10,321 bases of DNA from NCBI GenBank assembly GCA_022508725.1, contig JAFLUR010000058.1:1-10321 (forward strand), in the 5' to 3' direction. A program made the translations under genes and the position numbers. The notes under the pieces are model-generated. The model had not been told where the DNA came from, searched no databases, and saw nothing but the letters and a program-made list of their open reading frames with translations. Positions within the stretch are counted from its first letter, which is position 1; each line of letters opens with the position of its first letter. Origin of the DNA: Oscillospiraceae bacterium (GTDB lineage: Bacteria > Bacillota > Clostridia > UBA1381). Positions 1-7,009 of this stretch are shown here, in pieces.

Positions 1-6
1 TTTCTG

Positions 7-70
7 CCGGCAAAGTCCGGAATTCGCGGGAATACTTTGTGTATTTCAAGAATTTGGGGCAAAGCCCGCG
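7..70. repeat. Nested small inverted repeats in the purM upstream region
   Basis: The 175 bp before purM hold no identifiable gene, and the first 70 bp carry several short complementary segments. CCGG at 7-10 can pair with CCGG at 17-20. CGCGGG at 25-30 can pair with CCCGCG at 65-70. AATAC at 31-35 can pair with GTATT at 41-45. GGGC at 57-60 can pair with GCCC at 64-67 around an AAA loop. The 25-30/65-70 and 57-60/64-67 pairings use the same bases and exclude each other. This could be a structured leader, the end of an upstream gene, or chance. No purine riboswitch core or PurR box was recognised. Bases 71-160 show only a weak GATTT/AAATC hairpin at 131-143 and no T-run. Confidence 0.3.
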
Positions 71-175
71 GGAAAATATGCCAAAAAGATGATGATTGGA
101 GGATACTGAACAGGCTCTTGGGGAAACACTGATTTGAAAAATCGAAAATCTTAAAAAATCCGGAGGTTTGATTTT

Positions 176-1207
176 ATGAATACTTATAAAGCTGCCGGCG
201 TTGACGTTGAAGCCGGATACGAAGCTGTTCGCCTTATGAAAAAGCACGTCCGAAAAACCGTTATCGACGGCGTTCTCGGTACGATAGGCGGTTTCGGCGG
301 TTTGTTTGAGCTGCCTGCGGGGTATAAAAATCCCGTTCTGGTTTCCGGCACCGACGGAGTCGGGACAAAACTCAGACTCGCATTCCTAAGCGATAAGCAT
401 GACACGATCGGTCAAGACTGCGTGGCAATGTGCGTAAACGATGTCGCATGCTCCGGCGCAAAGCCGCTGTTCTTTTTGGATTATCTTGCCGTGGGCAAAA
501 ACACTCCGGAAAAGGTCGCCGAAATAGTGAAAGGCGTTGCCGACGGCTGCATGCTCGCCGGATGCGCTCTTGTGGGCGGCGAAACGGCTGAAATGCCCGG
601 GTTTTATCCGCCCGATGAATACGACCTTGCGGGATTTTCGGTCGGCATAGTCGAAAAGGACAAGATAACCGACGGGAAAAACGCAAAAAAAGGCAACGCG
701 CTTATCGGAATGGCGTCAAGCGGTATTCATTCAAACGGATATTCTCTTGTGAGAAAAATATTCGATCTGAACTCGGAAAAAGCATCGGAAAATATCTCGG
801 TATATTCCGACGAGCTCGGAAAAACGATAGGCGAAGAGCTTCTCACTCCTACCCGTATATATGTAAAACCCCTCCTTTCGCTTATCGACAAGGTGGGAAT
901 AAACACAATATCGCATATAACCGGCGGCGGTTTTTACGAGAATATCCCGCGTATGCTGCCCGACGGCTTGAGCGCAAAAATAAAGCTCGGAAGCTGGGAG
1001 GTTCTTCCGATATTCGACCTTATGCGGAAAAAAGCGGATATTCCCATGCATGATATGTACAATACCTTTAATATGGGACTCGGCATGATAGCCGCCGTTG
1101 ACGCGGATAAAGCGGATGCTGCCGTGAAGTGCCTCGAAGCTGCCGGCGAAAAGGCATATATCATAGGCGAACTCACAGACGGCGATAAGAGTGTTGAGCT
1201 TGTATGA
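176..1207 (+). CDS. purM: Phosphoribosylformylglycinamidine cyclo-ligase (AIR synthetase)
   Basis: This enzyme closes the imidazole ring in purine synthesis, converting FGAM plus ATP to AIR in the cytosol as a homodimer. The 343-residue product is full length for PurM. It shows the family signatures in order: the N-terminal GVDVEAGYEAV, the nucleotide-binding SGTDGVGTKL (about residues 57-66), GQDCVAMCVNDV, GGETAEMPGFYPP, the glycine-rich SSGIHSNGYSLVR, LLTPTRIYVKPLL, ITGGGFYENIPRML, and NTFNMGLGM near the C-terminus. The ATG is preceded by CGGAGG at 161-166 with nine bases of spacing, which fixes the start. purN follows after 12 bp, and its ribosome site GAGGAG overlaps this stop codon, so translation of the two is probably coupled. 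Nothing in the protein looks degraded. The identification is by motif recognition and is secure. Confidence 0.98.
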   Translation: MNTYKAAGVDVEAGYEAVRLMKKHVRKTVIDGVLGTIGGFGGLFELPAGYKNPVLVSGTDGVGTKLRLAFLSDKHDTIGQDCVAMCVNDVACSGAKPLFFLDYLAVGKNTPEKVAEIVKGVADGCMLAGCALVGGETAEMPGFYPPDEYDLAGFSVGIVEKDKITDGKNAKKGNALIGMASSGIHSNGYSLVRKIFDLNSEKASENISVYSDELGKTIGEELLTPTRIYVKPLLSLIDKVGINTISHITGGGFYENIPRMLPDGLSAKIKLGSWEVLPIFDLMRKKADIPMHDMYNTFNMGLGMIAAVDADKADAAVKCLEAAGEKAYIIGELTDGDKSVELV

Positions 1208-1219
1208 GGAGATGATTTT

Positions 1220-1837
1220 ATGATGAATATAGGCGTGCTTATATCCGGCGGCGGAACCAATCTCCAAGCCCTTATCGACGCCCAAAAAAGCGGTATGTTA
1301 AAAAGCGGAAAAATCACCGATGTCGTATCGAACAGATCCGGCGCCTACGGTCTTGTCCGCGCCCGGACAGCGGGTATACGGACAGCCGTTATAACGAAAA
1401 AGGAATGCGGCAGCTCCGAGGAATTTGACAAAAGAATATGCGAATATATGAAAGAGCATAAAATCGACCTCATTATCATGGCGGGCTTTTTGGCTATCGT
1501 CGGAAAAAATCTTCTGTCGGAATTCAAGGACAAAATCATAAACGTTCACCCGTCGCTTATACCGTCCTTTTGCGGTGACGGATTTTACGGACTCAAGGTC
1601 CATGAAGCGGCGCTTGAATACGGTGTCAAGGTGACGGGCGCAACCGTTCATTTCGTAAATGAAGTCACCGACGGCGGAAAGATCATTTTGCAGAAAGCGG
1701 TGTATATACAGGAAAACGATACCCCCGAAACACTTCAAAAAAGAGTCATGCAGGAGGCGGAATGGGTGATACTTCCGCAGGCAGCCGAGCTCTTCTGCTC
1801 GGGCAAATTATCACGGAAAGGTGAGCGGACAACATGA
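1220..1837 (+). CDS. purN: Phosphoribosylglycinamide formyltransferase (10-formyl-THF dependent)
   Basis: PurN transfers a formyl group from 10-formyltetrahydrofolate to GAR, giving FGAR. The 205-residue product matches the usual PurN length. The N-terminal phosphate-binding loop ISGGGTNLQALI starts at residue 8. The catalytic triad of the family is intact: Asn108 and His110 in INVHPSLIPSF, and Asp151 in VTDGGKIILQ. The AGFLAIVG segment (about 88-95) and the ATVHFV strand also fit. There are two adjacent ATG codons, at 1220 and 1223. The first is preferred because GAGGAG at 1206-1211 lies eight bases before it, but the difference is a single Met. The stop overlaps the next gene by four bases (ATGA), so purN and the IMP cyclohydrolase gene should be co-translated. 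Confidence 0.97.
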   Translation: MMNIGVLISGGGTNLQALIDAQKSGMLKSGKITDVVSNRSGAYGLVRARTAGIRTAVITKKECGSSEEFDKRICEYMKEHKIDLIIMAGFLAIVGKNLLSEFKDKIINVHPSLIPSFCGDGFYGLKVHEAALEYGVKVTGATVHFVNEVTDGGKIILQKAVYIQENDTPETLQKRVMQEAEWVILPQAAELFCSGKLSRKGERTT

Positions 1838-2550
1838 ACAAAACAGACATATCGGAAAAACTCAAAAACAATCCCTACCCCGGACGCGGAATAACGATCG
1901 GAAGATCCGCCGACGGAAAAACGGCGGTTTTCGCATATTTTATCATGGGCAGAAGCGAGAACAGCCGCAACCGCATTTTTGTGCGGGACGGTGACGGAAT
2001 ACGCACACAAGCATTCGATGAGTCAAAGCTGACAGACCCGAGTCTTATAATATATGCCCCGGTAAGAGTTCTCGGAAACAACACAATCGTTACAAACGGC
2101 GACCAGACCGACACGATATATGAGCTTATGGACAAAGGCATGACCTTTGAACAGGCTCTGTGCACAAGGGAATTCGAACCGGACTGCCCGAACCACACGC
2201 CGAGAATATCCGGAATTCTGAACATAAGCGGCGGAAAATACAGCTTTGCAATGTCAATATTAAAAAGCGCGGACGGCGACCCGTCATGCTGCCTGCGGTA
2301 TACGTTCGACTATGACAATCCTTTAAACGGAGAGGGAAGATTCATCCACACATACAAGAGCAATGACGATCCGCTGCCGAGCTTTGAGGGTGAGCCCGTG
2401 AGAATAAGCCTCGGCAATGACGATATTGATACCTTTACGGACAATATATGGAGCTCTTTGAATGAGGATAACAAGGTTTCGCTGTTTGTGAGATATATCG
2501 ATATCGAAACGGGCAAAACAGAATCGAGAATTGTCAACAAGAACAAATAG
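1834..2550 (+). CDS. IMP cyclohydrolase, PurO-type family
   Basis: The product is predicted to close the second purine ring, converting FAICAR to IMP. It resembles the IMP_cyclohyd family first known from archaeal PurO and not the MGS-like domain that does this job in bifunctional PurH. Family-like segments are NPYPGRGITIG (13-23), GRSENSRNR (39-47), VTNGDQTDTI (about 86-95), PNHTPRISGI (about 118-127), and GEGRFIHTYKSNDDPLPSFEGEP near residue 170. The 238 residues are slightly longer than archaeal PurO. The context supports the role: it overlaps purN by 4 bp and directly precedes a PurH homologue that lacks the cyclohydrolase half, so it supplies the missing step. The family assignment is from memory of conserved segments, and activity in this lineage is inferred. 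No signal peptide or membrane segment is present. Confidence 0.86.
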   Translation: MNKTDISEKLKNNPYPGRGITIGRSADGKTAVFAYFIMGRSENSRNRIFVRDGDGIRTQAFDESKLTDPSLIIYAPVRVLGNNTIVTNGDQTDTIYELMDKGMTFEQALCTREFEPDCPNHTPRISGILNISGGKYSFAMSILKSADGDPSCCLRYTFDYDNPLNGEGRFIHTYKSNDDPLPSFEGEPVRISLGNDDIDTFTDNIWSSLNEDNKVSLFVRYIDIETGKTESRIVNKNK

Positions 2551-2594
2551 TTTTCCCGCCATGTCGGATATCTCAAGACAAGAATTTGATCAAC

Positions 2595-2612
2595 GAAAGG
2601 ACGATAACGATG
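2595..2612 (+). promoter_or_regulatory. Ribosome site that sets the AICAR transformylase start
   Basis: GAAAGG at 2595-2600 lies nine bases before the ATG at 2610. The reading frame is open further upstream to a TTG at 2586, but that TTG has no ribosome site. Homologues also begin close to the MTEMQLKYGCNPNQ sequence. The ATG at 2610 is therefore taken as the start. Confidence 0.75.
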
Positions 2613-3785
2613 ACAGAAATGCAATTAAAATACGGCTGCAACCCCAATCAAAAGCCGTCGCGCATATTTATTGAAAACGGCGAGCTTCCCATCGAAGTAT
2701 TAAACGGCAGACCGGGATATATAAATTTACTTGACGCTCTGAACGGCTGGCAGCTTGTGCGTGAGCTGAAAAAAGCGACCGGACTTCCGGCGGCGGCGTC
2801 GTTCAAGCACGTTTCACCCGCGGGCGCGGCTGTGGGAATACCTCTTTCCGACACGCTCAAAAGGATATATTTTATCGATGAAAATGCCGGGCTTTCACCC
2901 ATCGCCTGCGCTTACGCAAGAGCAAGGGGCGCCGACAGAATGTCATCTTTCGGTGATTTTATATCTCTTTCCGATATATGCGACAAACCCACCGCCGCAC
3001 TTATCGCAAAGGAGGTATCGGACGGCATAATCGCTCCGGGATACACGGACGATGCGCTTGAAATATTAAAAGCCAAAAGAAAAGGCACATATAACATAAT
3101 AAAGATAGACGAAAGCTACACTCCCGACCCGATCGAACGCAAGCAGGTATTCGGCATTACATTCGAGCAGGGCAGAAACGAGCTTGATATAAACGAGGAT
3201 ATCCTTTCGAATATCGTAACCGAAAACAAGGATATTCCCGAAAGCGCAAAACGCGATCTGCTTATTTCGCTCATAACCCTTAAATATACGCAGTCCAACA
3301 GCGTATGCTATGTAAAGGACGGTCAGGCTATCGGAATAGGCGCGGGGCAGCAGTCGAGAATACACTGTACCCGTCTTGCCGGAAACAAAGCCGATATATG
3401 GTGGCTCAGACAATCACCCGAAGTCCTTTCGCTCAAATTTGTCGAGGGGATAAAACGCGCCGACAGGGATAATGCGACAGATGTTTATATTTCGGACGAA
3501 TATCGGGATGTGCTTGCCGACGGAGCATGGCAGAAGATATTTGCCGAAAAGCCGGAGGTGTTCACAGCAGATGCAAAAAGAGCATGGCTCGATAAAAACA
3601 CCGACGCATCTCTCGGCTCCGACGCATTTTTCCCGTTCGGGGACAACATAGAACGCGCACATAAAAGCGGAGTCAAATATATTGCACAGCCGGGCGGTTC
3701 GATCCGTGACGACAACGTTATCGAGACCTGCAATAAATACAATATGGCCATGGCATTTACCGGAATACGTCTGTTCCATCATTAA
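2610..3785 (+). CDS. purH: AICAR transformylase, stand-alone (C-terminal half of PurH only)
   Basis: This enzyme formylates AICAR to FAICAR using 10-formyl-THF. The 391-residue product begins with MQLKYGCNPNQKPSRIF and aligns only with the transformylase half of PurH. Bifunctional PurH is about 510-530 residues and starts with an MGS-like cyclohydrolase domain of about 200 residues, which is absent here. The catalytic Lys-His pair is present at Lys66-His67 in ASFKHVSPAGAAVG. Also present are ALNGWQLV, GIGAGQQSRIHCTRLAG, and the C-terminal PGGSIRDDNVIE and MAFTGIRLFHH, so the domain is complete and ends as PurH does. The cyclohydrolase step is probably done by the PurO-type protein encoded 59 bp upstream. 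The symbol purH is used for lack of a settled separate name. The short gap 2551-2609 shows no terminator. Confidence 0.95.
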   Translation: MTEMQLKYGCNPNQKPSRIFIENGELPIEVLNGRPGYINLLDALNGWQLVRELKKATGLPAAASFKHVSPAGAAVGIPLSDTLKRIYFIDENAGLSPIACAYARARGADRMSSFGDFISLSDICDKPTAALIAKEVSDGIIAPGYTDDALEILKAKRKGTYNIIKIDESYTPDPIERKQVFGITFEQGRNELDINEDILSNIVTENKDIPESAKRDLLISLITLKYTQSNSVCYVKDGQAIGIGAGQQSRIHCTRLAGNKADIWWLRQSPEVLSLKFVEGIKRADRDNATDVYISDEYRDVLADGAWQKIFAEKPEVFTADAKRAWLDKNTDASLGSDAFFPFGDNIERAHKSGVKYIAQPGGSIRDDNVIETCNKYNMAMAFTGIRLFHH

Positions 3786-3802
3786 AAATATAAAAATAAA
3801 AC

Positions 3803-3833
3803 CGGGCGGCAATTCAAACTGCCGCCCGATTTT
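3803..3833 (+). terminator. GC-rich hairpin between the AICAR transformylase and purD genes
   Basis: A perfect 9-bp stem, CGGGCGGCA at 3803-3811 with TGCCGCCCG at 3820-3828, encloses an 8-base loop. It is followed by ATTTT and preceded by an A-rich run, the usual layout of an intrinsic and possibly bidirectional terminator. The T-run is short, so it may be leaky and reduce, not stop, transcription into purD, or act as an mRNA processing or stability element. The remaining gap to 3889 shows no clear promoter. Confidence 0.7.
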
Positions 3834-3874
3834 GAATATAACAACAATACAACCGGTCAAAACGATAAAACGAT

Positions 3875-3893
3875 AAGGAGAGGATTTATGTGA
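3875..3893 (+). promoter_or_regulatory. purD ribosome site with an overlapping ATG-TGA start-stop
   Basis: AAGGAGAGG at 3875-3883 precedes the sequence ATGTGA at 3888-3893. The ATG at 3888 is followed at once by an in-frame TGA. Two bases on, the GTG at 3890 opens the purD frame at the expected MKILVVGGGGREH. The two start codons compete for the same ribosome site at almost identical spacing, so some initiations would give a start-stop event without purD product. GTG is used as the purD start because no other start fits the conserved N-terminus. Confidence 0.7.
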
Positions 3894-5176
3894 AAATTTT
3901 GGTGGTCGGCGGCGGCGGCCGTGAGCATACGATAATATGGAAGACAGCACAGTCTCCCAAAGTCGATAAAATATACGCCGCGCCCGGAAACGGGGGTATT
4001 TCCGATATTGCCGAATGTGTCGATATAAAGGCGACCGATATCGACGGAATTGTAAAATTCGCAAAGGAAAACAACATAGACCTTACAATGGTAGCGCCCG
4101 ACGATCCGCTTGTCGCGGGCATGGTCGATGCTCTCGAAAAGGAGGGACTGCGCGCATTCGGTCCGCGCGCAAATGCCGCGATAATAGAGGGAAGCAAGGT
4201 ATTCTCAAAGGAGCTTATGAAAAAATATTCCATCCCAACGGCAGCTTACGAGGTATTTACCGACAGCGCCGCGGCTGTTGAATATGTGAAAAAGGGAACA
4301 GTCCCCGCCGTTATAAAGGCGGAGGGGCTTGCTCTGGGAAAGGGCGTTATCATAGCCGGGAATTTTGAAGAGGCGGAAAAGGGAATACACGATATTATGG
4401 ACAATAAAATATTCGGACAATCGGGCAGCCGCATTGTTATCGAGGAATATCTTACCGGTCCCGAAGTGTCGGTTTTGGCTTTCTGCGACGGAAAAACCGT
4501 AAAGCCGATGGTTTCGGCGCAGGATCATAAAAGGGCTTACGATAATGACGAGGGACTCAATACCGGCGGTATGGGAACATTTTCGCCGAGTCGTCTTTAT
4601 TCCCCCGAAATCGCCGATGAGTGCATGAAAAATATATTTCTCCCTACAGTTTCCGCAATGGCAGCCGAGGGCAGACCTTTCAAGGGCGTTCTTTATTTCG
4701 GCCTTATGATGACAGACTCGGGCGTTAAGGTTATCGAATACAACGCGCGTTTCGGCGACCCGGAAACACAGGTCGTTCTTCCGCGTCTGAAAACCGACCT
4801 TGTCGAAATCATGGAGGCGGTCATCGACGAAAGACTCGACGAGATCGATATCGAATGGGACGACGGCGCGGCGGTATGCGTTGTAATGGCGTCCGGCGGT
4901 TATCCCGTAAAGTACGGCTCGGGATATGAAATAACAGGTATCGACGACGCGGAAAAGGCGGATAATATAAAGGTATTCCATGCCGGAACGAAAAAATCGG
5001 GTGATAAATATCTTACGGCGGGCGGACGCGTTATAGGCGTTACGGCTGTTTCGGACGATCTTGACAGAGCGATTGCGGACGCTTACGAAGCCGTGGAAAA
5101 AATTCACTTCACAGACGCACATTACAGGAAAGACATAGGGAAACGCCGAATAAATCAAGTATCAAATGAATTATGA
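3890..5176 (+). CDS. purD: Phosphoribosylamine-glycine ligase (GAR synthetase)
   Basis: PurD joins phosphoribosylamine and glycine using ATP to make GAR, an early purine step. The 428 residues match the family's usual length. The N-terminal Rossmann-like start MKILVVGGGGREHTIIWK and the APGNGGI segment are followed by the ATP-grasp core. Within it are PRANAAIIEGSK, KAEGLALGKGVIIA, the IVIEEYLTGPEVSVLAF strand, the PurD signature QDHKRAYDNDEGLNTGGMGTFSP, and the metal-binding IEYNARFGDPETQ. A C-terminal domain with VVMASGGYP and AGGRVIGVTAV completes it. The start codon is GTG, overlapping an ATG-TGA. The 3' end overlaps the next gene by 4 bp (ATGA), so the methyltransferase gene is probably co-translated with purD. 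Confidence 0.98.
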   Translation: MKILVVGGGGREHTIIWKTAQSPKVDKIYAAPGNGGISDIAECVDIKATDIDGIVKFAKENNIDLTMVAPDDPLVAGMVDALEKEGLRAFGPRANAAIIEGSKVFSKELMKKYSIPTAAYEVFTDSAAAVEYVKKGTVPAVIKAEGLALGKGVIIAGNFEEAEKGIHDIMDNKIFGQSGSRIVIEEYLTGPEVSVLAFCDGKTVKPMVSAQDHKRAYDNDEGLNTGGMGTFSPSRLYSPEIADECMKNIFLPTVSAMAAEGRPFKGVLYFGLMMTDSGVKVIEYNARFGDPETQVVLPRLKTDLVEIMEAVIDERLDEIDIEWDDGAAVCVVMASGGYPVKYGSGYEITGIDDAEKADNIKVFHAGTKKSGDKYLTAGGRVIGVTAVSDDLDRAIADAYEAVEKIHFTDAHYRKDIGKRRINQVSNEL

Positions 5177-6348
5177 ATAAAAAACAATTATCTCAAATAA
5201 ATTTTTATATGACCGGAATTGCCGCACGCGCGGAAGAAAACCGTGATTTTTTCATAAATATAACGGCTGATTTCAAGTCGGGAACAAAGACCTTTCAAGG
5301 CACGCTCACTCACACCGACGGATTTGTATGGGAGCATAACGGTGTGAAAAAATCCATCGACGCCGGGGAGATATCATCCTGCATTGAAGAAGCCGCGGCG
5401 CTCTATGACAGCGCGGAAATCACATATAACGAACGCGGAACAAAAATCATCGTTACCGCAAACGAAAAGGGCGTTAAAATGCGCCGTGAGGATAATTTGA
5501 CAAATCCGGACGAACCGGTCGGACCCGCCGTTCAATCGGGACGAGCATATACGGTAAATCCGGCTCTTGCAAAGGATCTGCTTAACGAGCTGGGAATACT
5601 TGCAAAAAACGGCAAAATCAAAAACGATAAGATACGAAAATACAATCAGATAGATTATTTCACCGAGCTTTTCGGCGGAATTCTCGATGAAATTTATACA
5701 CCCGGGCAAAAGAAAGAGCTGATTATAACCGACTGCGCCTGCGGCAAAAGCTACCTGTCCTTTGTGCTGAATTTCTACCTCACCGAAATACGGCGGATAA
5801 AATGCCGTTTTATAGGAATAGATCATTCCCAAACGGTAATAAATGCGTCAAAGCGCATGGCGGAAAATCTGAATTATAAAAATATGGAATTCATCAAAGC
5901 CGATCTGACGGAATACGTTCCGCCCGCCCGCATTGATGCGGTAATATCGCTTCATGCCTGCGATACCGCGACCGATATGGCTGTTGCCCTCGGCATACGC
6001 GCCAAAGCAAAGGCGGTTATATGCGTGCCGTGCTGTCATAAGGATATTTTAAAGCAATACAGCTATGAGCCTTTTTCGGCTGTGATAAAGCACGGGATAT
6101 TAAAAGCGCGGCTTGCCGATACACTCACCGACGGACTCAGGAGCGTATATCTCGAATCTCTCGGCTACAAGGTTTCGCTTATCGAATATATCTCACCGCT
6201 CGAAACACCCAAAAATATTATGATACGCGCGATCTTTACCGGCGAAGAAAACAAAACGGCGGCGGATGAATACCGAAAGCTCAAAAAAATGCTGAACGTC
6301 ACTCCGGCAGTCGAAATTTATACGGAATTGCAAAGGAAAACCGAATAA
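5173..6348 (+). CDS. Class I SAM-dependent methyltransferase, METTL25/GSTCD-like (Methyltransf_32 type), substrate unknown
   Basis: The 391-residue product has an N-terminal region of about 110 residues with no recognised fold. A linker containing RKYNQIDYFTELF (155-167) follows, then a Rossmann methyltransferase core from about residue 183. Motif I is ITDCACGKSYLSF (185-197), the post-I acidic residue sits in GIDHSQ (215-220), and Asp244 lies where the next acidic position is expected. SLHACDTATDMA (259-270) and VPCCHK (285-290) are typical of the Methyltransf_32 group that includes METTL25 and GSTCD. In clostridial members a KxxQI-type segment before motif I is also common. Nucleic acid or small-molecule substrates are both possible, and I cannot choose. 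The 4-bp ATGA overlap with purD indicates translational coupling, but does not prove a purine role. There is no signal peptide. Confidence 0.82.
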   Translation: MNKKQLSQINFYMTGIAARAEENRDFFINITADFKSGTKTFQGTLTHTDGFVWEHNGVKKSIDAGEISSCIEEAAALYDSAEITYNERGTKIIVTANEKGVKMRREDNLTNPDEPVGPAVQSGRAYTVNPALAKDLLNELGILAKNGKIKNDKIRKYNQIDYFTELFGGILDEIYTPGQKKELIITDCACGKSYLSFVLNFYLTEIRRIKCRFIGIDHSQTVINASKRMAENLNYKNMEFIKADLTEYVPPARIDAVISLHACDTATDMAVALGIRAKAKAVICVPCCHKDILKQYSYEPFSAVIKHGILKARLADTLTDGLRSVYLESLGYKVSLIEYISPLETPKNIMIRAIFTGEENKTAADEYRKLKKMLNVTPAVEIYTELQRKTE

Positions 6349-6365
6349 ATATCGGAAAACGCACG

Positions 6366-6391
6366 GAAAAGAGTATATTTTCTCGTGAATT
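6366..6391. repeat. 26-nt AT-rich imperfect repeat, copy 1 (upstream of the Nudix gene)
   Basis: This copy has the pattern GAAAAG, one variable base, GTATATTTT, one variable base, TCGT, one variable base, AATT. It matches 10267-10292 at 23 of 26 positions in the same orientation, and it lies in the 96-bp gap between the methyltransferase stop and the Nudix start. A TATATT inside it could be mistaken for a -10 box, but no matching -35 hexamer lies 16-18 bases upstream in either copy. It could be a protein-binding site, an alternative-sigma promoter or a decayed repeat. Confidence 0.45.
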
Positions 6392-6430
6392 GTGATTTTC
6401 TTCAGCAGTTGCAAAAACAAAAACAATCGA

Positions 6431-6447
6431 AAAGGATGAATTTTATG
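6431..6447 (+). promoter_or_regulatory. Ribosome site that sets the Nudix gene start
   Basis: AAAGG at 6431-6435 is nine bases before the ATG at 6445, which opens MDLKEKILSED. An in-frame ATG at 6436 touches the ribosome site and is too close. A GTG at 6385 would add a low-complexity Gln/Lys-rich stretch and lies inside the AT-rich repeat at 6366-6391. The start at 6445 is preferred, giving 177 residues. Confidence 0.75.
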
Positions 6448-6978
6448 GATTTAAAAGAAAAAATATTATCTGAAGATATTAAGTTCAAGGGACGTATTTT
6501 TACCGCAAAGGTAAATAACGTGGAGCTTGCCGACGGAAAAAAATCCACACGCGAGGTTGTTGCCCACAGCGGCGGAGTGGCGGTGATCGCGGCGGATGAA
6601 AACAAAAATATCCTCATGGTGCGCCAGTACAGAATAGCCGCGTCGGATATTATTCTCGAAATACCCGCCGGCAAGCTTGAAGCGGGCGAAGACCCTTATG
6701 AGTGCGGAGTGCGCGAGCTTAAAGAGGAAACCGGCTGTATCGCCGACAAGATGGTTCATATAGGCGAGTTTCTGCCGACTCCCGGATACTGCACCGAAAG
6801 AATAAACATCTATCTTGCGACAGGACTTCGGCAGTCGGAACAGAATCTCGATGAGGGCGAATTTCTTGAGGTGGAAAGAATACCTCTCGATACGCTCTGT
6901 GATATGGTGATAAAAAACGAAATAAAGGACGCAAAAACCGTTATTGCCGTTTTAAGGGCAAAAGAAATATTGGGCTGA
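6445..6978 (+). CDS. Nudix hydrolase, ADP-ribose pyrophosphatase type
   Basis: The protein is predicted to cleave ADP-ribose, or a related nucleoside diphosphate sugar, to AMP and a sugar phosphate in a Mg-dependent reaction. The 177 residues match bacterial ADP-ribose pyrophosphatases. The Nudix box spans residues 76-98, with Gly76, Glu82, Arg90-Glu91, Glu94-Glu95 and Gly97 in place. Cys98 occupies the usual aliphatic position, a mild change. The box is preceded by EIPAGKLE, and FLPTPGYCTERI (109-120) supplies the downstream proline and glutamate region typical of ADP-ribose-specific members. Its ATG sits 96 bp after the methyltransferase stop, and the next gene follows after 31 bp. It is not part of purine synthesis proper, though its AMP product would feed the nucleotide pool. 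Exact substrate preference cannot be read from sequence alone. Confidence 0.9.
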   Translation: MDLKEKILSEDIKFKGRIFTAKVNNVELADGKKSTREVVAHSGGVAVIAADENKNILMVRQYRIAASDIILEIPAGKLEAGEDPYECGVRELKEETGCIADKMVHIGEFLPTPGYCTERINIYLATGLRQSEQNLDEGEFLEVERIPLDTLCDMVIKNEIKDAKTVIAVLRAKEILG

Positions 6979-7009
6979 AAAATTTATTGAAGAAAGGTTA
7001 GGATATATC

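Noticed and set aside
1..132. C-terminal end of an upstream protein such as PurF
   Set aside because: All three + frames are open for 29 to 43 codons, but none gives a sequence I recognise as PurF or another protein, so no CDS is called.
3414..4064. Minus-strand open frame of 216 codons crossing the gap before purD
   Set aside because: It runs through the hairpin and the ends of two certain genes, and the translation looks like random sequence.
4205..5158. Long open frame of 317 codons on the minus strand
   Set aside because: It lies wholly antisense to purD, whose protein is strongly conserved. The translation shows no recognisable motif and there is no convincing ribosome site.
6350..6380. 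Housekeeping promoter with TATATT as the -10 box upstream of the Nudix gene
   Set aside because: No TTGACA-like hexamer lies 16-18 bases upstream, here or at the matching position before 10275.
6385..6444. Longer Nudix protein starting at a GTG
   Set aside because: The extra 20 residues are low-complexity and unlike the family. A better-placed ribosome site serves the ATG at 6445.
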